Source of the DNA: Pseudomonadota bacterium
Lineage (GTDB): Bacteria > Pseudomonadota > Alphaproteobacteria > Rhizobiales > Rhizobiaceae
Direction of reading: 5' to 3'
Assembly (NCBI GenBank): GCA_023428515.1
Contig: JAEYXI010000705.1
Location: 1 to 10,676, forward strand
DNA: 10,676 nt
Part shown: in pieces, positions 1 through 7,805 of the stretch
Position numbering within the stretch: the stretch's first letter is position 1
How the letters are laid out: each line of letters begins with the position of its first letter
Position numbers and translations under genes: made by a program
The notes under the pieces: model-generated
Seen by the model: only the letters and a program-made list of their open reading frames with translations
Databases searched by the model: none
What the model was told of the DNA's origin: nothing

Positions 1-1368
1 CGTCTGCACGGGGAGCAGAACCGCGAAGGCCTGCCAGATCGCGTCGTAAAGGCCGGCCTTGCGGATCTCGTCGAGATAGATCGCATCGGCCTTGCGCAAT
101 ATGTCGAGTTTTTCGCGCGTTACGCCACCCGGGCAGCGAATGGCGAGGCCAGGCCCCGGGAACGGGTGGCGGCCGATGAAGCGGTTCGGCAGCCCGAGTT
201 CGCGCCCGAGCGCCCTCACCTCATCCTTGAACAACTCGCGCAACGGCTCCACGAGTTTCATGTTCATGCGCTCGGGCAGGCCGCCGACATTGTGGTGCGA
301 CTTGATCGTCACCGACGGGCCGCCGGAGAAGGAGACGCTCTCGATCACATCGGGATAAAGCGTGCCTTGCGCCAGGAATTTTGGCGCGCCCTTGCCGTCC
401 GCGGCGATCTTCTTCGCCTCCGCCTCGAACACTTCGATGAACAAGCGGCCGATCGTCTTGCGCTTCACTTCTGGGTCGGTCTCGCCGGCGAGCTCGGTGA
501 GGAAGAGGTCGGACGCGTCCACATGGACGAGCGGGATGTTGTAGTGGTCGCGGAACATTTTTACGACCTCATCCGCCTCGTTCAGGCGCATCAGGCCGTG
601 GTCGACGAAGATGCAGGTAAGCTGGTCGCCGATCGCCTCGTGGATCAGCACCGCCGCAACCGAGGAATCGACGCCGCCCGACAGGCCGCAGATCACGCGC
701 TCGCTTCCGACCTGCTCGCGGATCTTGCGGATCATCTCGGCGCGATAGGCCGACATGGTCCAGTCGGACTTCAGGCCGACGATGTTGTGAACGAAGTTGG
801 AAAGCAGCTTGGCACCATCAGGCGTGTGCACCACCTCCGGATGGAACATGGTCGTGTAGTAACGGCGACCCTCGTCGGCGGCGATGGCGAAGGGTGCGTT
901 CTCGGAGGTCGCAATAACGTGGAAGCCTTCTGGCAGTTCGGTCACGCGATCGCCATGGCTCATCCAGACCGGATAGCGCTTGCCGACCTCCCAGAAGCCT
1001 TCGAAGAGAGGGCTCGCTGCCTTGATCTCCACATCGGCGCGACCGAACTCGGCGGGGTGGCCACCCTCGACCTTGCCGCCGAGCTGGTGGGCAAGCGTCT
1101 GTTGGCCGTAGCAGATGCCGAGGATCGGGATGCCGCTCTCGAACACGGCCTGCGGTGCCCGGGGGCTTCCCTCGGTCGTCACGGAGGCAGGACCGCCCGA
1201 AAAGATGACGCCCTTCGGCTTCAGCCGCTCGAATGCCTCGGCCGCGTTCTGGAACGGGTGTATCTCACAATAGACGCCGGCTTCACGGATGCGCCGCGCG
1301 ATCAGCTGCGTCACCTGGCTGCCGAAATCGATGATGAGAATACTGTCGGGGTGCGCGTTGTGCTTCAT
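1..1368 (-). CDS. guaA: GMP synthase (glutamine-hydrolysing), 3' end outside window
   Basis: Makes GMP from XMP, ATP and glutamine in the cytoplasm, the last step of de novo guanine nucleotide synthesis. 456 codons are visible; family members are about 520 residues, so roughly 65 C-terminal residues lie beyond position 1. The N-terminal class I glutamine amidotransferase domain carries the nucleophile in GICYGQQ (Cys86) and the His176/Glu178 pair in FHPEVV. The ATP-pyrophosphatase domain follows, with the P-loop LSGGVDSS at residues 229-236. The GMP-synthase C-terminal dimerisation domain begins in view, including the motif [11 protein letters not shown]. The ATG at 1368 is preceded three codons upstream by an in-frame TAA (1378-1380), so it is the most upstream possible start. 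No purine-rich ribosome binding site is visible; the leader is CT-rich and carries a hairpin. Identification is secure by motif order. Confidence 0.97.
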   Translation of the reverse strand, partial: MKHNAHPDSILIIDFGSQVTQLIARRIREAGVYCEIHPFQNAAEAFERLKPKGVIFSGGPASVTTEGSPRAPQAVFESGIPILGICYGQQTLAHQLGGKVEGGHPAEFGRADVEIKAASPLFEGFWEVGKRYPVWMSHGDRVTELPEGFHVIATSENAPFAIAADEGRRYYTTMFHPEVVHTPDGAKLLSNFVHNIVGLKSDWTMSAYRAEMIRKIREQVGSERVICGLSGGVDSSVAAVLIHEAIGDQLTCIFVDHGLMRLNEADEVVKMFRDHYNIPLVHVDASDLFLTELAGETDPEVKRKTIGRLFIEVFEAEAKKIAADGKGAPKFLAQGTLYPDVIESVSFSGGPSVTIKSHHNVGGLPERMNMKLVEPLRELFKDEVRALGRELGLPNRFIGRHPFPGPGLAIRCPGGVTREKLDILRKADAIYLDEIRKAGLYDAIWQAFAVLLPVQT

Positions 1369-1380
1369 GGCGGGCGTTTA

Positions 1381-1417
1381 AAGAAAAGAGTGAGTCGGCG
1401 CAATGGGTTGCGCCAAC
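1381..1417 (-). terminator. Hairpin with T-rich tail between nucleosidase gene and guaA
   Basis: In minus-strand RNA, positions 1417-1394 form a 10-bp stem with one G-U pair and a four-base CCCA loop (core GGCGCAA/TTGCGCC). It is followed by CTCACT and a T-rich stretch, TCTTTTCTT, at 1389-1381. It could terminate transcripts arriving from the nucleosidase gene, or act as a structured leader just upstream of guaA. The T tract is interrupted, so termination would be weak. Confidence 0.4.
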
Positions 1418-1488
1418 GGGCTTTCATGCTGATTCATGCGGTTCGGAACCCGATTCAACTGCCTGATGTGGCGGATGAAGCAAACCCC

Positions 1489-2124
1489 TCAAATGCGGAT
1501 CGTGCCGTCTGCAATCGCGGCTTCAAGCTTCTGCACGGCATCGGCGAGCCTCTCGTCGACCACATGCAGATACTCCAGCCAGTCGCCGATATGGTCAACA
1601 TCAGTGTCACCGTCCGAGATGCCGCGCAGGCCGACCAGCGGCACGCCGAAGGTCTGGCAAACGCGCAGGCACGCATAGGTCTCCATGTCGACCATGTCTT
1701 CGGCGATACCGTCGAATATCGCGCCCGCGATGATCGTCGCGCCGGTCGAGATCGTCGCTTCCTTCACCCCGGGAATACGAACGGGAAGCGGCAGCGTGGC
1801 CGGCAGGTCCAGAAAGGGCGTGACGCCTTTCTCGAAGCCGAAAGCCGAGGCGTTCATGTCGCGGTACGTGACCGAGACGGCCTGATAGACTTCCGTGCGC
1901 TTGAGGCGACGGCTGCCGGCTGAGCCCAGCGATACGACGAGGTCGGGCGGCGTCCCGACGGCCTTCAGCGCACTAAGAGCCCTGGTCAGCGAAATGCTCG
2001 CCTCGACCGGACCGACGCCGGTCATCAGAGGCTGGAATAACTGCTTCAGATGCTCGCCATACTCGGCATCCGCCGCCATGGCGAAGAGCACCCTCTTGCC
2101 GGCAAGCGTGGCTAACGGTGGCAA
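1489..2124 (-). CDS. mtnN: 5'-methylthioadenosine/S-adenosylhomocysteine nucleosidase
   Basis: A PNP/UDP-phosphorylase family nucleosidase of 211 residues, expected to hydrolyse MTA and S-adenosylhomocysteine to adenine plus the thioribose in the cytoplasm, so recycling by-products of SAM use. Visible family marks, by analogy with E. coli MTAN: GVGPVEAS (36-43), SLGSAG (65-70), DMNASAFGFEKG (89-100), the ribose-binding Met-Glu in VDMETY (Met147, Glu148) and the catalytic Asp in ISDGD (Asp171). It is about 20 residues shorter than the E. coli enzyme (232), the loss lying between residues 30 and 36. The N-terminal catalytic acid (E. coli Glu12) is not cleanly aligned: Asp19 or Glu21 could serve. 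The start is TTG at 2124, with GGAGGGG eight bases upstream overlapping the end of the thioesterase gene. An in-frame TAG two codons upstream rules out a longer form. Substrate is inferred from family. Confidence 0.82.
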   Translation of the reverse strand: MPPLATLAGKRVLFAMAADAEYGEHLKQLFQPLMTGVGPVEASISLTRALSALKAVGTPPDLVVSLGSAGSRRLKRTEVYQAVSVTYRDMNASAFGFEKGVTPFLDLPATLPLPVRIPGVKEATISTGATIIAGAIFDGIAEDMVDMETYACLRVCQTFGVPLVGLRGISDGDTDVDHIGDWLEYLHVVDERLADAVQKLEAAIADGTIRI

Positions 2125-2127
2125 TGT

Positions 2128-2586
2128 CTACCCCTCCATCCCCTCACGGCCGAGGATAGTCATCATCGTGCCCGTCATGGTCGCGATGAGCTTCGCCTCC
2201 TCGTCCGAGCCAATGGCATAAGCCTGTCCATCGGCAACCACAATGGTGCGGCCGGGCTTGGTCACTGAACCACGGAAGAGGAACCGCACGCCCCTGCCGG
2301 GCGCCAGCAGGTTGACCTTGAACTCGATGGTCAGGACGGCGGCATTTTCCGGCATGATCGACAGCGCGGCATAACCGCATGCCGAATCGAGCGCCGCGGA
2401 GATCACTCCGGCATGCAGGAAACCGTGCTGCTGGGTCAGCGCCTGCGAGAACGGCATCTCGATCTCGACGATGCCGGGTGTCACCAGCGCGAGATTGGCG
2501 CCTATCGTCGTCATGGCGTTCTGGCGCGCGAAGGAGGCGCGCACGCGCTCCTCATAATCCGGATTGGGGATGATTTTTGCCACCAT
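2128..2586 (-). CDS. PaaI-family hotdog-fold thioesterase
   Basis: A 152-residue single hotdog-domain protein of the PaaI/acyl-CoA thioesterase type, which hydrolyses acyl- or aryl-CoA thioesters in the cytoplasm. The helix signature reads QQHGFLHAGVISAALDSACG (residues 52-71), with His58-Ala59-Gly60 in place of the usual HGG and the probable catalytic acid at Asp67. The beta sheet follows, with TIEFKVNLLAP (86-96) and a glycine/valine-rich strand near 112-120. The open frame continues upstream to 2640, but the ATG at 2586 is preferred: AAGGAAGG lies nine bases before it, and the upstream stretch shows no family similarity I recognise. The gene ends in TAG at 2130-2128, three bases before the TTG start of the nucleosidase gene, so the pair is almost certainly co-transcribed and perhaps translationally coupled. 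The physiological substrate cannot be told from sequence. Confidence 0.85.
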   Translation of the reverse strand: MVAKIIPNPDYEERVRASFARQNAMTTIGANLALVTPGIVEIEMPFSQALTQQHGFLHAGVISAALDSACGYAALSIMPENAAVLTIEFKVNLLAPGRGVRFLFRGSVTKPGRTIVVADGQAYAIGSDEEAKLIATMTGTMMTILGREGMEG

Positions 2587-2642
2587 CTGGCTTCGCCTTC
2601 CTTCCCTGCAGCTTATGGCAAAGGGCAAAGTGCGGCGCAATC

Positions 2643-2670
2643 AATATAATGTTGCAGTGCAACAAGTCAG
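2643..2670 (-). promoter_or_regulatory. Candidate promoter of the thioesterase-nucleosidase pair
   Basis: On the minus strand CTGACT (2670-2665) and TATATT (2648-2643) are 16 bases apart. They resemble -35 and -10 boxes and would give a leader of about 50 bases before the ATG at 2586. The -35 box overlaps the stop codon of tspO. The spacer contains a perfect palindrome, GTTGCA-C-TGCAAC (2651-2663), that could be an operator. Matches are moderate, so this is a suggestion. Confidence 0.35.
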
Positions 2671-3119
2671 TTGAGCGCCCAGATCGATGCATTGAGCAAT
2701 GACGCGAATGCGACCCACGCAGCGTAAGGCACGAAGAGCCAGGTCGAAAGCCGGTCGAGTTTCCAGGCAAAGGCAATGAAGGCGAGTATCGCTCCAAGCA
2801 ACATAAGGACGACGACCAACGCTGGCCCGATCTGCTCCAGGCCAAAGAATACCGGCGACCAGAGGAAGTTGAGCAAGAGCTGAAGCCACCAGAGCTTCAT
2901 GACTACGCCTGAGCGTTCACGCCGCCAGATACGCCAGCCGGCTACGGCGATCAGCACATAGAGGAGCGTCCAGACCGGACCGAACAGCCAGTTTGGCGGA
3001 TTGAAGGACGGCTTTGCGAGCGCCTGATACCACGGACCAGGCGCAGTAAGGGCTCCGATCAGCAACCCGCCGCCCACGACCAGCAATACGAAAGAAGCCA
3101 GCGCCCCGCGGCCCGCCAT
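2667..3119 (-). CDS. tspO: TspO/MBR family tryptophan-rich sensory membrane protein
   Basis: A 150-residue integral membrane protein of the TspO/peripheral-benzodiazepine-receptor family, which binds porphyrins and, in bacteria, is linked to tetrapyrrole handling and stress signalling. Five hydrophobic helices fit residues about 7-25, 44-62, 74-93, 100-118 and 125-148. Conserved pieces visible are AKPSFNPPNWLFGPVW (35-50), the arginine pair after helix 2 (WRIWRRE, 62-68), NFLWSP (84-89) and the C-terminal PYAAWVAFASLLNASIW (131-147). Length matches bacterial TspO (about 150-160). The ATG at 3119 is chosen because the protein then begins just before helix 1 and AGGA lies nine bases upstream; the open frame extends 14 codons further. 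It follows the rRNA methyltransferase gene by 61 bases, and its ribosome binding site lies in an inverted repeat (3129-3180). The exact ligand is inferred from the family. Confidence 0.92.
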   Translation of the reverse strand: MAGRGALASFVLLVVGGGLLIGALTAPGPWYQALAKPSFNPPNWLFGPVWTLLYVLIAVAGWRIWRRERSGVVMKLWWLQLLLNFLWSPVFFGLEQIGPALVVVLMLLGAILAFIAFAWKLDRLSTWLFVPYAAWVAFASLLNASIWALN

Positions 3120-3128
3120 GAATTCCCA

Positions 3129-3180
3129 TCCTTGAGGGTCTTGCCCGTCTATCTGAAGCAAGACAGCCGGAAATCAAGGA
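3129..3180 (-). promoter_or_regulatory. Nested inverted repeat in the tspO leader covering its ribosome binding site
   Basis: Two nested pairs are present: TCCTTGA (3129-3135) with TCAAGGA (3174-3180), and TCTTGC (3139-3144) with GCAAGA (3158-3163). In minus-strand RNA the AAGGA preceding the tspO ATG sits in the outer stem. The structure begins directly after the rsmB stop codon. There is no T run, so it is not a normal terminator; it could limit translation initiation on tspO. Confidence 0.35.
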
Positions 3181-4470
3181 TCAGCTTTCCCTGCGCAAGG
3201 CCGCGAAATAAAAGCCATCGGTGCCGCTTTTCGCAGGAGTCAGCGAAATGCCGCGGTTCTTGTCGATGCGGGCGACGTCTTGGTGGCCAGGCAAGCCTTC
3301 CTGCCAGAGGCCAGCATGGTCTAGAGGCGCGAAGCTCTGCTCGCGGCGAAGGAAAGCATCGATCTGACCGGCGTTCTCGGCCGGGAATACCGAACAGGTG
3401 ATGTAGACGAGGCGGCCACCGGGCTTCACATAGGTTTTCGCCGCATCGAGGATCGCCTTTTGCTCGCCGGTGCGGACATCGAGCTGCTTTTCGGTCAGCC
3501 GCCATTTCGCGTCCGGCCGCCTGCGCCACGTGCCCGAGCCGGTGCAGGGGGCATCGACCAGTACGATGTCCATCTGGCCTTCGAGCGGGGCGAGGTCCTG
3601 GGCCTTGGAGACGACCTGGACGTTGCGGTTTTCCGAGCGGCGCAGCCGGTCAAAGATCGGCGCAAGCCGCGCCTTCTCGGAATCATAGGCGAAGACCTGG
3701 CCCTTGTTCTCCATCGCCGCCGACAGCGCCAGCGTCTTGCCGCCCGCGCCCGCGCAGTAGTCGAGAACCTGCATGCCGGCGGCAGCGCCCGCAAGCCCGG
3801 CGACTACCTGCGAACCTTCGTCCTGTACCTCGAACCAGCCCTTCTGGAAGGCTGGCTCGGCCTGCACGTTGGGGTGGCGGCCGGAGCCGTCGATCGGCGG
3901 GATGCGAATGCCTTGCGGCGCGAGCGCGGCTGGCGCCGCCTTCATGCCGGAAAGTTCGGCGAGCACCTTCTGCCGGTCGGCTTTCAACGTGTTGACGCGA
4001 AGGTCGAGCGGCGGACGCGCCGCGAGGCCGACAGCTTCCGCCACCCAGTCGTCGCCGAAGGCGTCTTGCAGCAACGGCACGCACCAGTCGGGAACATCTG
4101 CTCGAATTTCCGGCGGCGCGTCGGCGAGACGGTGGATGTTGGCGAATCGGATCTCGTCCCCGGACAGAGGCGTCGGGGCGAACTTGTCGCCGTCGAGCGC
4201 GCCATTCACCGCCTCGGCGGTCTGGTTCCATTCGGTGAGCAGTGCGCCGAAAGCCAGCGCCCGCGGCGTATCAGCGCCAAGCAGCCAAGCTGCCGACCGC
4301 TTCCGGCGCAACGCGTCGTAGACGATGTTACCGATGGCGGCTCGATCGCCCGAGCCCGCAAATCGATGCGACAGGCCCCAATCCTTTAACGCATCGGCCA
4401 CCGGCCGGTGTCGACGCGCAATGTCCTCAAGGACCTCGATGGCCGCTGCAAGTCTTCCGCCGAGGCGCAT
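3181..4470 (-). CDS. rsmB: RsmB/Nop2-type 16S rRNA (cytosine-C5) methyltransferase
   Basis: A 429-residue SAM-dependent RNA m5C methyltransferase; the RsmB group modifies C967 of 16S rRNA (E. coli numbering). Residues 1-130 form a helical N-terminal region (HRFAGSGDRAAIGNIVYDAL at 35-54) in the place of the NusB-like domain, followed by the Rossmann methyltransferase domain. SAM motif I is LDYCAGAGGKTLAL (236-249), and Asp263 in AYDSEK should bind the ribose. Motif IV is VDAPCTGSGTW (305-315, Cys309), and motif VI is ITCSVFPAEN (357-366) with the nucleophile Cys359. Both cysteines of the RsmB mechanism are therefore present. The start at 4470 has GGAG six bases upstream. The gene lies 77 bases after the L,D-transpeptidase gene and 61 before tspO. 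Other family members (RsmF, Nop2-like) share these motifs, so the target nucleotide is inferred. Confidence 0.9.
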   Translation of the reverse strand: MRLGGRLAAAIEVLEDIARRHRPVADALKDWGLSHRFAGSGDRAAIGNIVYDALRRKRSAAWLLGADTPRALAFGALLTEWNQTAEAVNGALDGDKFAPTPLSGDEIRFANIHRLADAPPEIRADVPDWCVPLLQDAFGDDWVAEAVGLAARPPLDLRVNTLKADRQKVLAELSGMKAAPAALAPQGIRIPPIDGSGRHPNVQAEPAFQKGWFEVQDEGSQVVAGLAGAAAGMQVLDYCAGAGGKTLALSAAMENKGQVFAYDSEKARLAPIFDRLRRSENRNVQVVSKAQDLAPLEGQMDIVLVDAPCTGSGTWRRRPDAKWRLTEKQLDVRTGEQKAILDAAKTYVKPGGRLVYITCSVFPAENAGQIDAFLRREQSFAPLDHAGLWQEGLPGHQDVARIDKNRGISLTPAKSGTDGFYFAALRRES

Positions 4471-4547
4471 ATGCCGCTCCAGTGCCGGTTTGCCCGAATG
4501 GCGGCCTGACTAGCGGCAGGCGGCGTCGGTGGCAAGCGGCAGGCGCG

Positions 4548-5156
4548 TCAGGCCTGGATGACGACCACCCGCGTGCCGACCGGGACACGCTGGTAGAGGT
4601 CGATGACATCGTGGTTCAGCATACGCACACAACCGCTGGAGACGGCATGGCCGATCGTGCTGGGCTGGTTGGTGCCGTGGATGCGGAACATGGTGTCGCG
4701 CCCGCCGCGGTAGAGGTAAAGCGCGCGGGCTCCGAGCGGGTTGTGCAAGCCACCGGACACGCCGCCCGCATATTTCAGGTTGCGCGGATCGCGCCGCATC
4801 ATGTTCTGGGTCGGCGTCCAGCCGGGCCACTCGGCTTTGCGGCCAACGGTAGCGCCGCCGCTGAGCGCGAGACCGGCGCGGCCGACGCCTATGCCGTAAC
4901 GGATCGCGCTGCCGCCGCCCTGTACGTAATAGAGACGGCGTTGCGGTGTATTGACGACGATGGTGCCGGCGCTCTCGCCTCCGGAATAAGCCACTTCCTG
5001 CCGTCGAAGCTCCGGCTTCACCCGATCCAACGGCATGGCCGCCAGCGGGTGGCGCTCGTCAGGACGGGCAGAATAATTCGAGAAGTCCGACCCCGTCGTG
5101 CAGCCCGCAGCGAAGAGTGGCAGCCCGAAAATGAAGCCGCGGCGCGAGATTTCCAT
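4548..5156 (-). CDS. L,D-transpeptidase (YkuD domain) with Tat-type lipoprotein-like signal
   Basis: A 202-residue envelope enzyme of the YkuD family, which forms 3-3 peptidoglycan cross-links or attaches envelope proteins to peptidoglycan in the periplasm. The N-terminus has a twin-arginine motif, SRRGFIF (4-10), then a short hydrophobic stretch ending in FAAGC (15-19). That suggests Tat export and lipidation at Cys19, although Ala rather than Leu at -3 makes a weak lipobox. The YkuD domain spans about 64-201. The catalytic signature runs from His160-Gly161 to Ser174-Gly-Cys-Val-Arg178, with Cys176 as nucleophile and His170 nearby. The ATG at 5156 has GAGGGG five bases upstream and begins the signal sequence. 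The open frame continues upstream to 5300, but that part runs through the katG terminator and would bury the signal. The gene is insulated from katG by that terminator. Which transpeptidase paralogue it is cannot be decided. Confidence 0.92.
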   Translation of the reverse strand: MEISRRGFIFGLPLFAAGCTTGSDFSNYSARPDERHPLAAMPLDRVKPELRRQEVAYSGGESAGTIVVNTPQRRLYYVQGGGSAIRYGIGVGRAGLALSGGATVGRKAEWPGWTPTQNMMRRDPRNLKYAGGVSGGLHNPLGARALYLYRGGRDTMFRIHGTNQPSTIGHAVSSGCVRMLNHDVIDLYQRVPVGTRVVVIQA

Positions 5157-5261
5157 TTGATCCCCTCGATCATCATTGCCCGTGACGATTCGATAGAAAT
5201 TTATGGTTAATGAATTCTTTCTCCGCGGCGAGCGCCTTCCGAACACGTCTGCGTTACGCCC
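5157..5261 (-). promoter_or_regulatory. Upstream region of the L,D-transpeptidase gene
   Basis: This 105-base gap holds no gene. It contains an AT-rich patch (about 5187-5220) with GAATC on the minus strand (5191-5187), a possible CcrM (GANTC) methylation site. TTAACC (5210-5205) resembles a CtrA half-site, but the second TTAA of a full site is missing. A promoter is expected here, because the katG terminator lies just upstream. I cannot assign clear -35/-10 boxes. Confidence 0.3.
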
Positions 5262-5295
5262 AAAAAAAGCAGGCGCGAGGTGACCCGCGCCTGCT
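5262..5295 (-). terminator. Rho-independent terminator of katG
   Basis: In minus-strand RNA a perfect 10-bp stem, AGCAGGCGCG/CGCGCCTGCT, closes an eight-base loop. The last base of the stem and the bases after it give seven consecutive T residues (5268-5262). It begins 24 bases after the katG stop codon. This is a canonical intrinsic terminator and separates katG from the downstream L,D-transpeptidase gene. Confidence 0.93.
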
Positions 5296-5318
5296 CTCAA
5301 GTCCGTCGACGCAACCCG

Positions 5319-7604
<2,286 letters not shown>

Positions 7605-7664
7605 CTAAGCACCAAAGCAGCCAAAGGCGCCCGCCGACATCTTCATCGTCACGCGGATCGTCAT
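7605..7664 (-). CDS. Candidate 19-residue leader peptide upstream of katG
   Basis: A short frame, ATG to TAG, encodes MTIRVTMKMSAGAFGCFGA, 75 bases upstream of the katG start on the same strand. It is preceded by AAGGAGGGAGG; the last GGAGG lies six bases before the ATG, a stronger ribosome binding site than that of katG itself. The frame stays open upstream to 7865, but only this ATG has such a signal. The peptide ends Gly-Cys-Phe-Gly-Ala and contains three Met in the first nine residues; I recognise no family. It may be a regulatory leader peptide for katG, a small protein, or a chance frame; the ribosome binding site is the main argument. Function unknown. Confidence 0.45.
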   Translation of the reverse strand: MTIRVTMKMSAGAFGCFGA

Positions 7665-7727
7665 GCTCTGCCTCCCTCCTTGGGTGGGTGATGTGAATGG
7701 GTCCGACACGCCGCATGGCAGCTGCAA

Positions 7728-7744
7728 TCTGGAACAATTCCAGA
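7728..7744. promoter_or_regulatory. Perfect palindrome in the katG-oxyR gap, candidate operator
   Basis: TCTGGAA-CAA-TTCCAGA has 7-base arms that match perfectly around a three-base spacer. It lies just downstream of the candidate katG promoter. A 7-3-7 layout with GAA-N3-TTC at its centre is reminiscent of the Irr/ICE boxes of rhizobia as I remember them (TTTAGAA-N3-TTCTAAA), but with two differences per arm. It could equally be a site for a LysR-type regulator, or form an RNA hairpin in the katG leader. Confidence 0.5.
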
Positions 7745-7757
7745 CTAGGCGTGCTTC

Positions 7758-7763
7758 ATGATA
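7758..7763 (-). promoter_or_regulatory. Candidate -10 box of the katG promoter
   Basis: The minus strand reads TATCAT, matching TATAAT in five of six positions. No good -35 box stands 17 bases upstream, but the sequence there (GCGAATAG) belongs to the candidate OxyR-site palindrome at 7782-7796, as expected of an activator-dependent promoter. Transcription would begin near 7751. A weaker alternative is TTGTTT (7770-7765) with TAGTCT (7747-7742), spacing 17, starting near 7735. Confidence 0.35.
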
Positions 7764-7781
7764 AAAACAAATTGCATTTCC

Positions 7782-7797
7782 TATTCGCTGCGATAAT
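7782..7797 (+). promoter_or_regulatory. Candidate oxyR -10 box with overlapping palindrome
   Basis: GATAAT (7792-7797) matches TATAAT in five of six positions and ends eight bases before the oxyR ATG. It overlaps TCGC-T-GCGA (7785-7793), whose flanks extend the symmetry imperfectly from T7782 to A7796. OxyR bound here could repress its own gene and activate katG on the other strand, the usual pattern for divergent LysR-type regulators. The site assignment is inferred. Confidence 0.4.
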
Positions 7798-7805
7798 TTT
7801 TCCTT

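Noticed and set aside
166..1923. A 585-codon open frame on the plus strand
   Set aside because: It is antisense to guaA and the nucleosidase gene, which both carry full family motifs; long antisense frames are common in GC-rich genes, and its translation resembles no family I know.
5205..5219. CtrA binding site upstream of the L,D-transpeptidase gene
   Set aside because: Only one TTAA half is present at the required spacing; the second half does not match, so it was kept only as a remark.
5157..5300. A 48-codon N-terminal extension of the L,D-transpeptidase
   Set aside because: It would begin inside or before the katG terminator and bury the twin-arginine signal; the ATG at 5156 has a good ribosome binding site.
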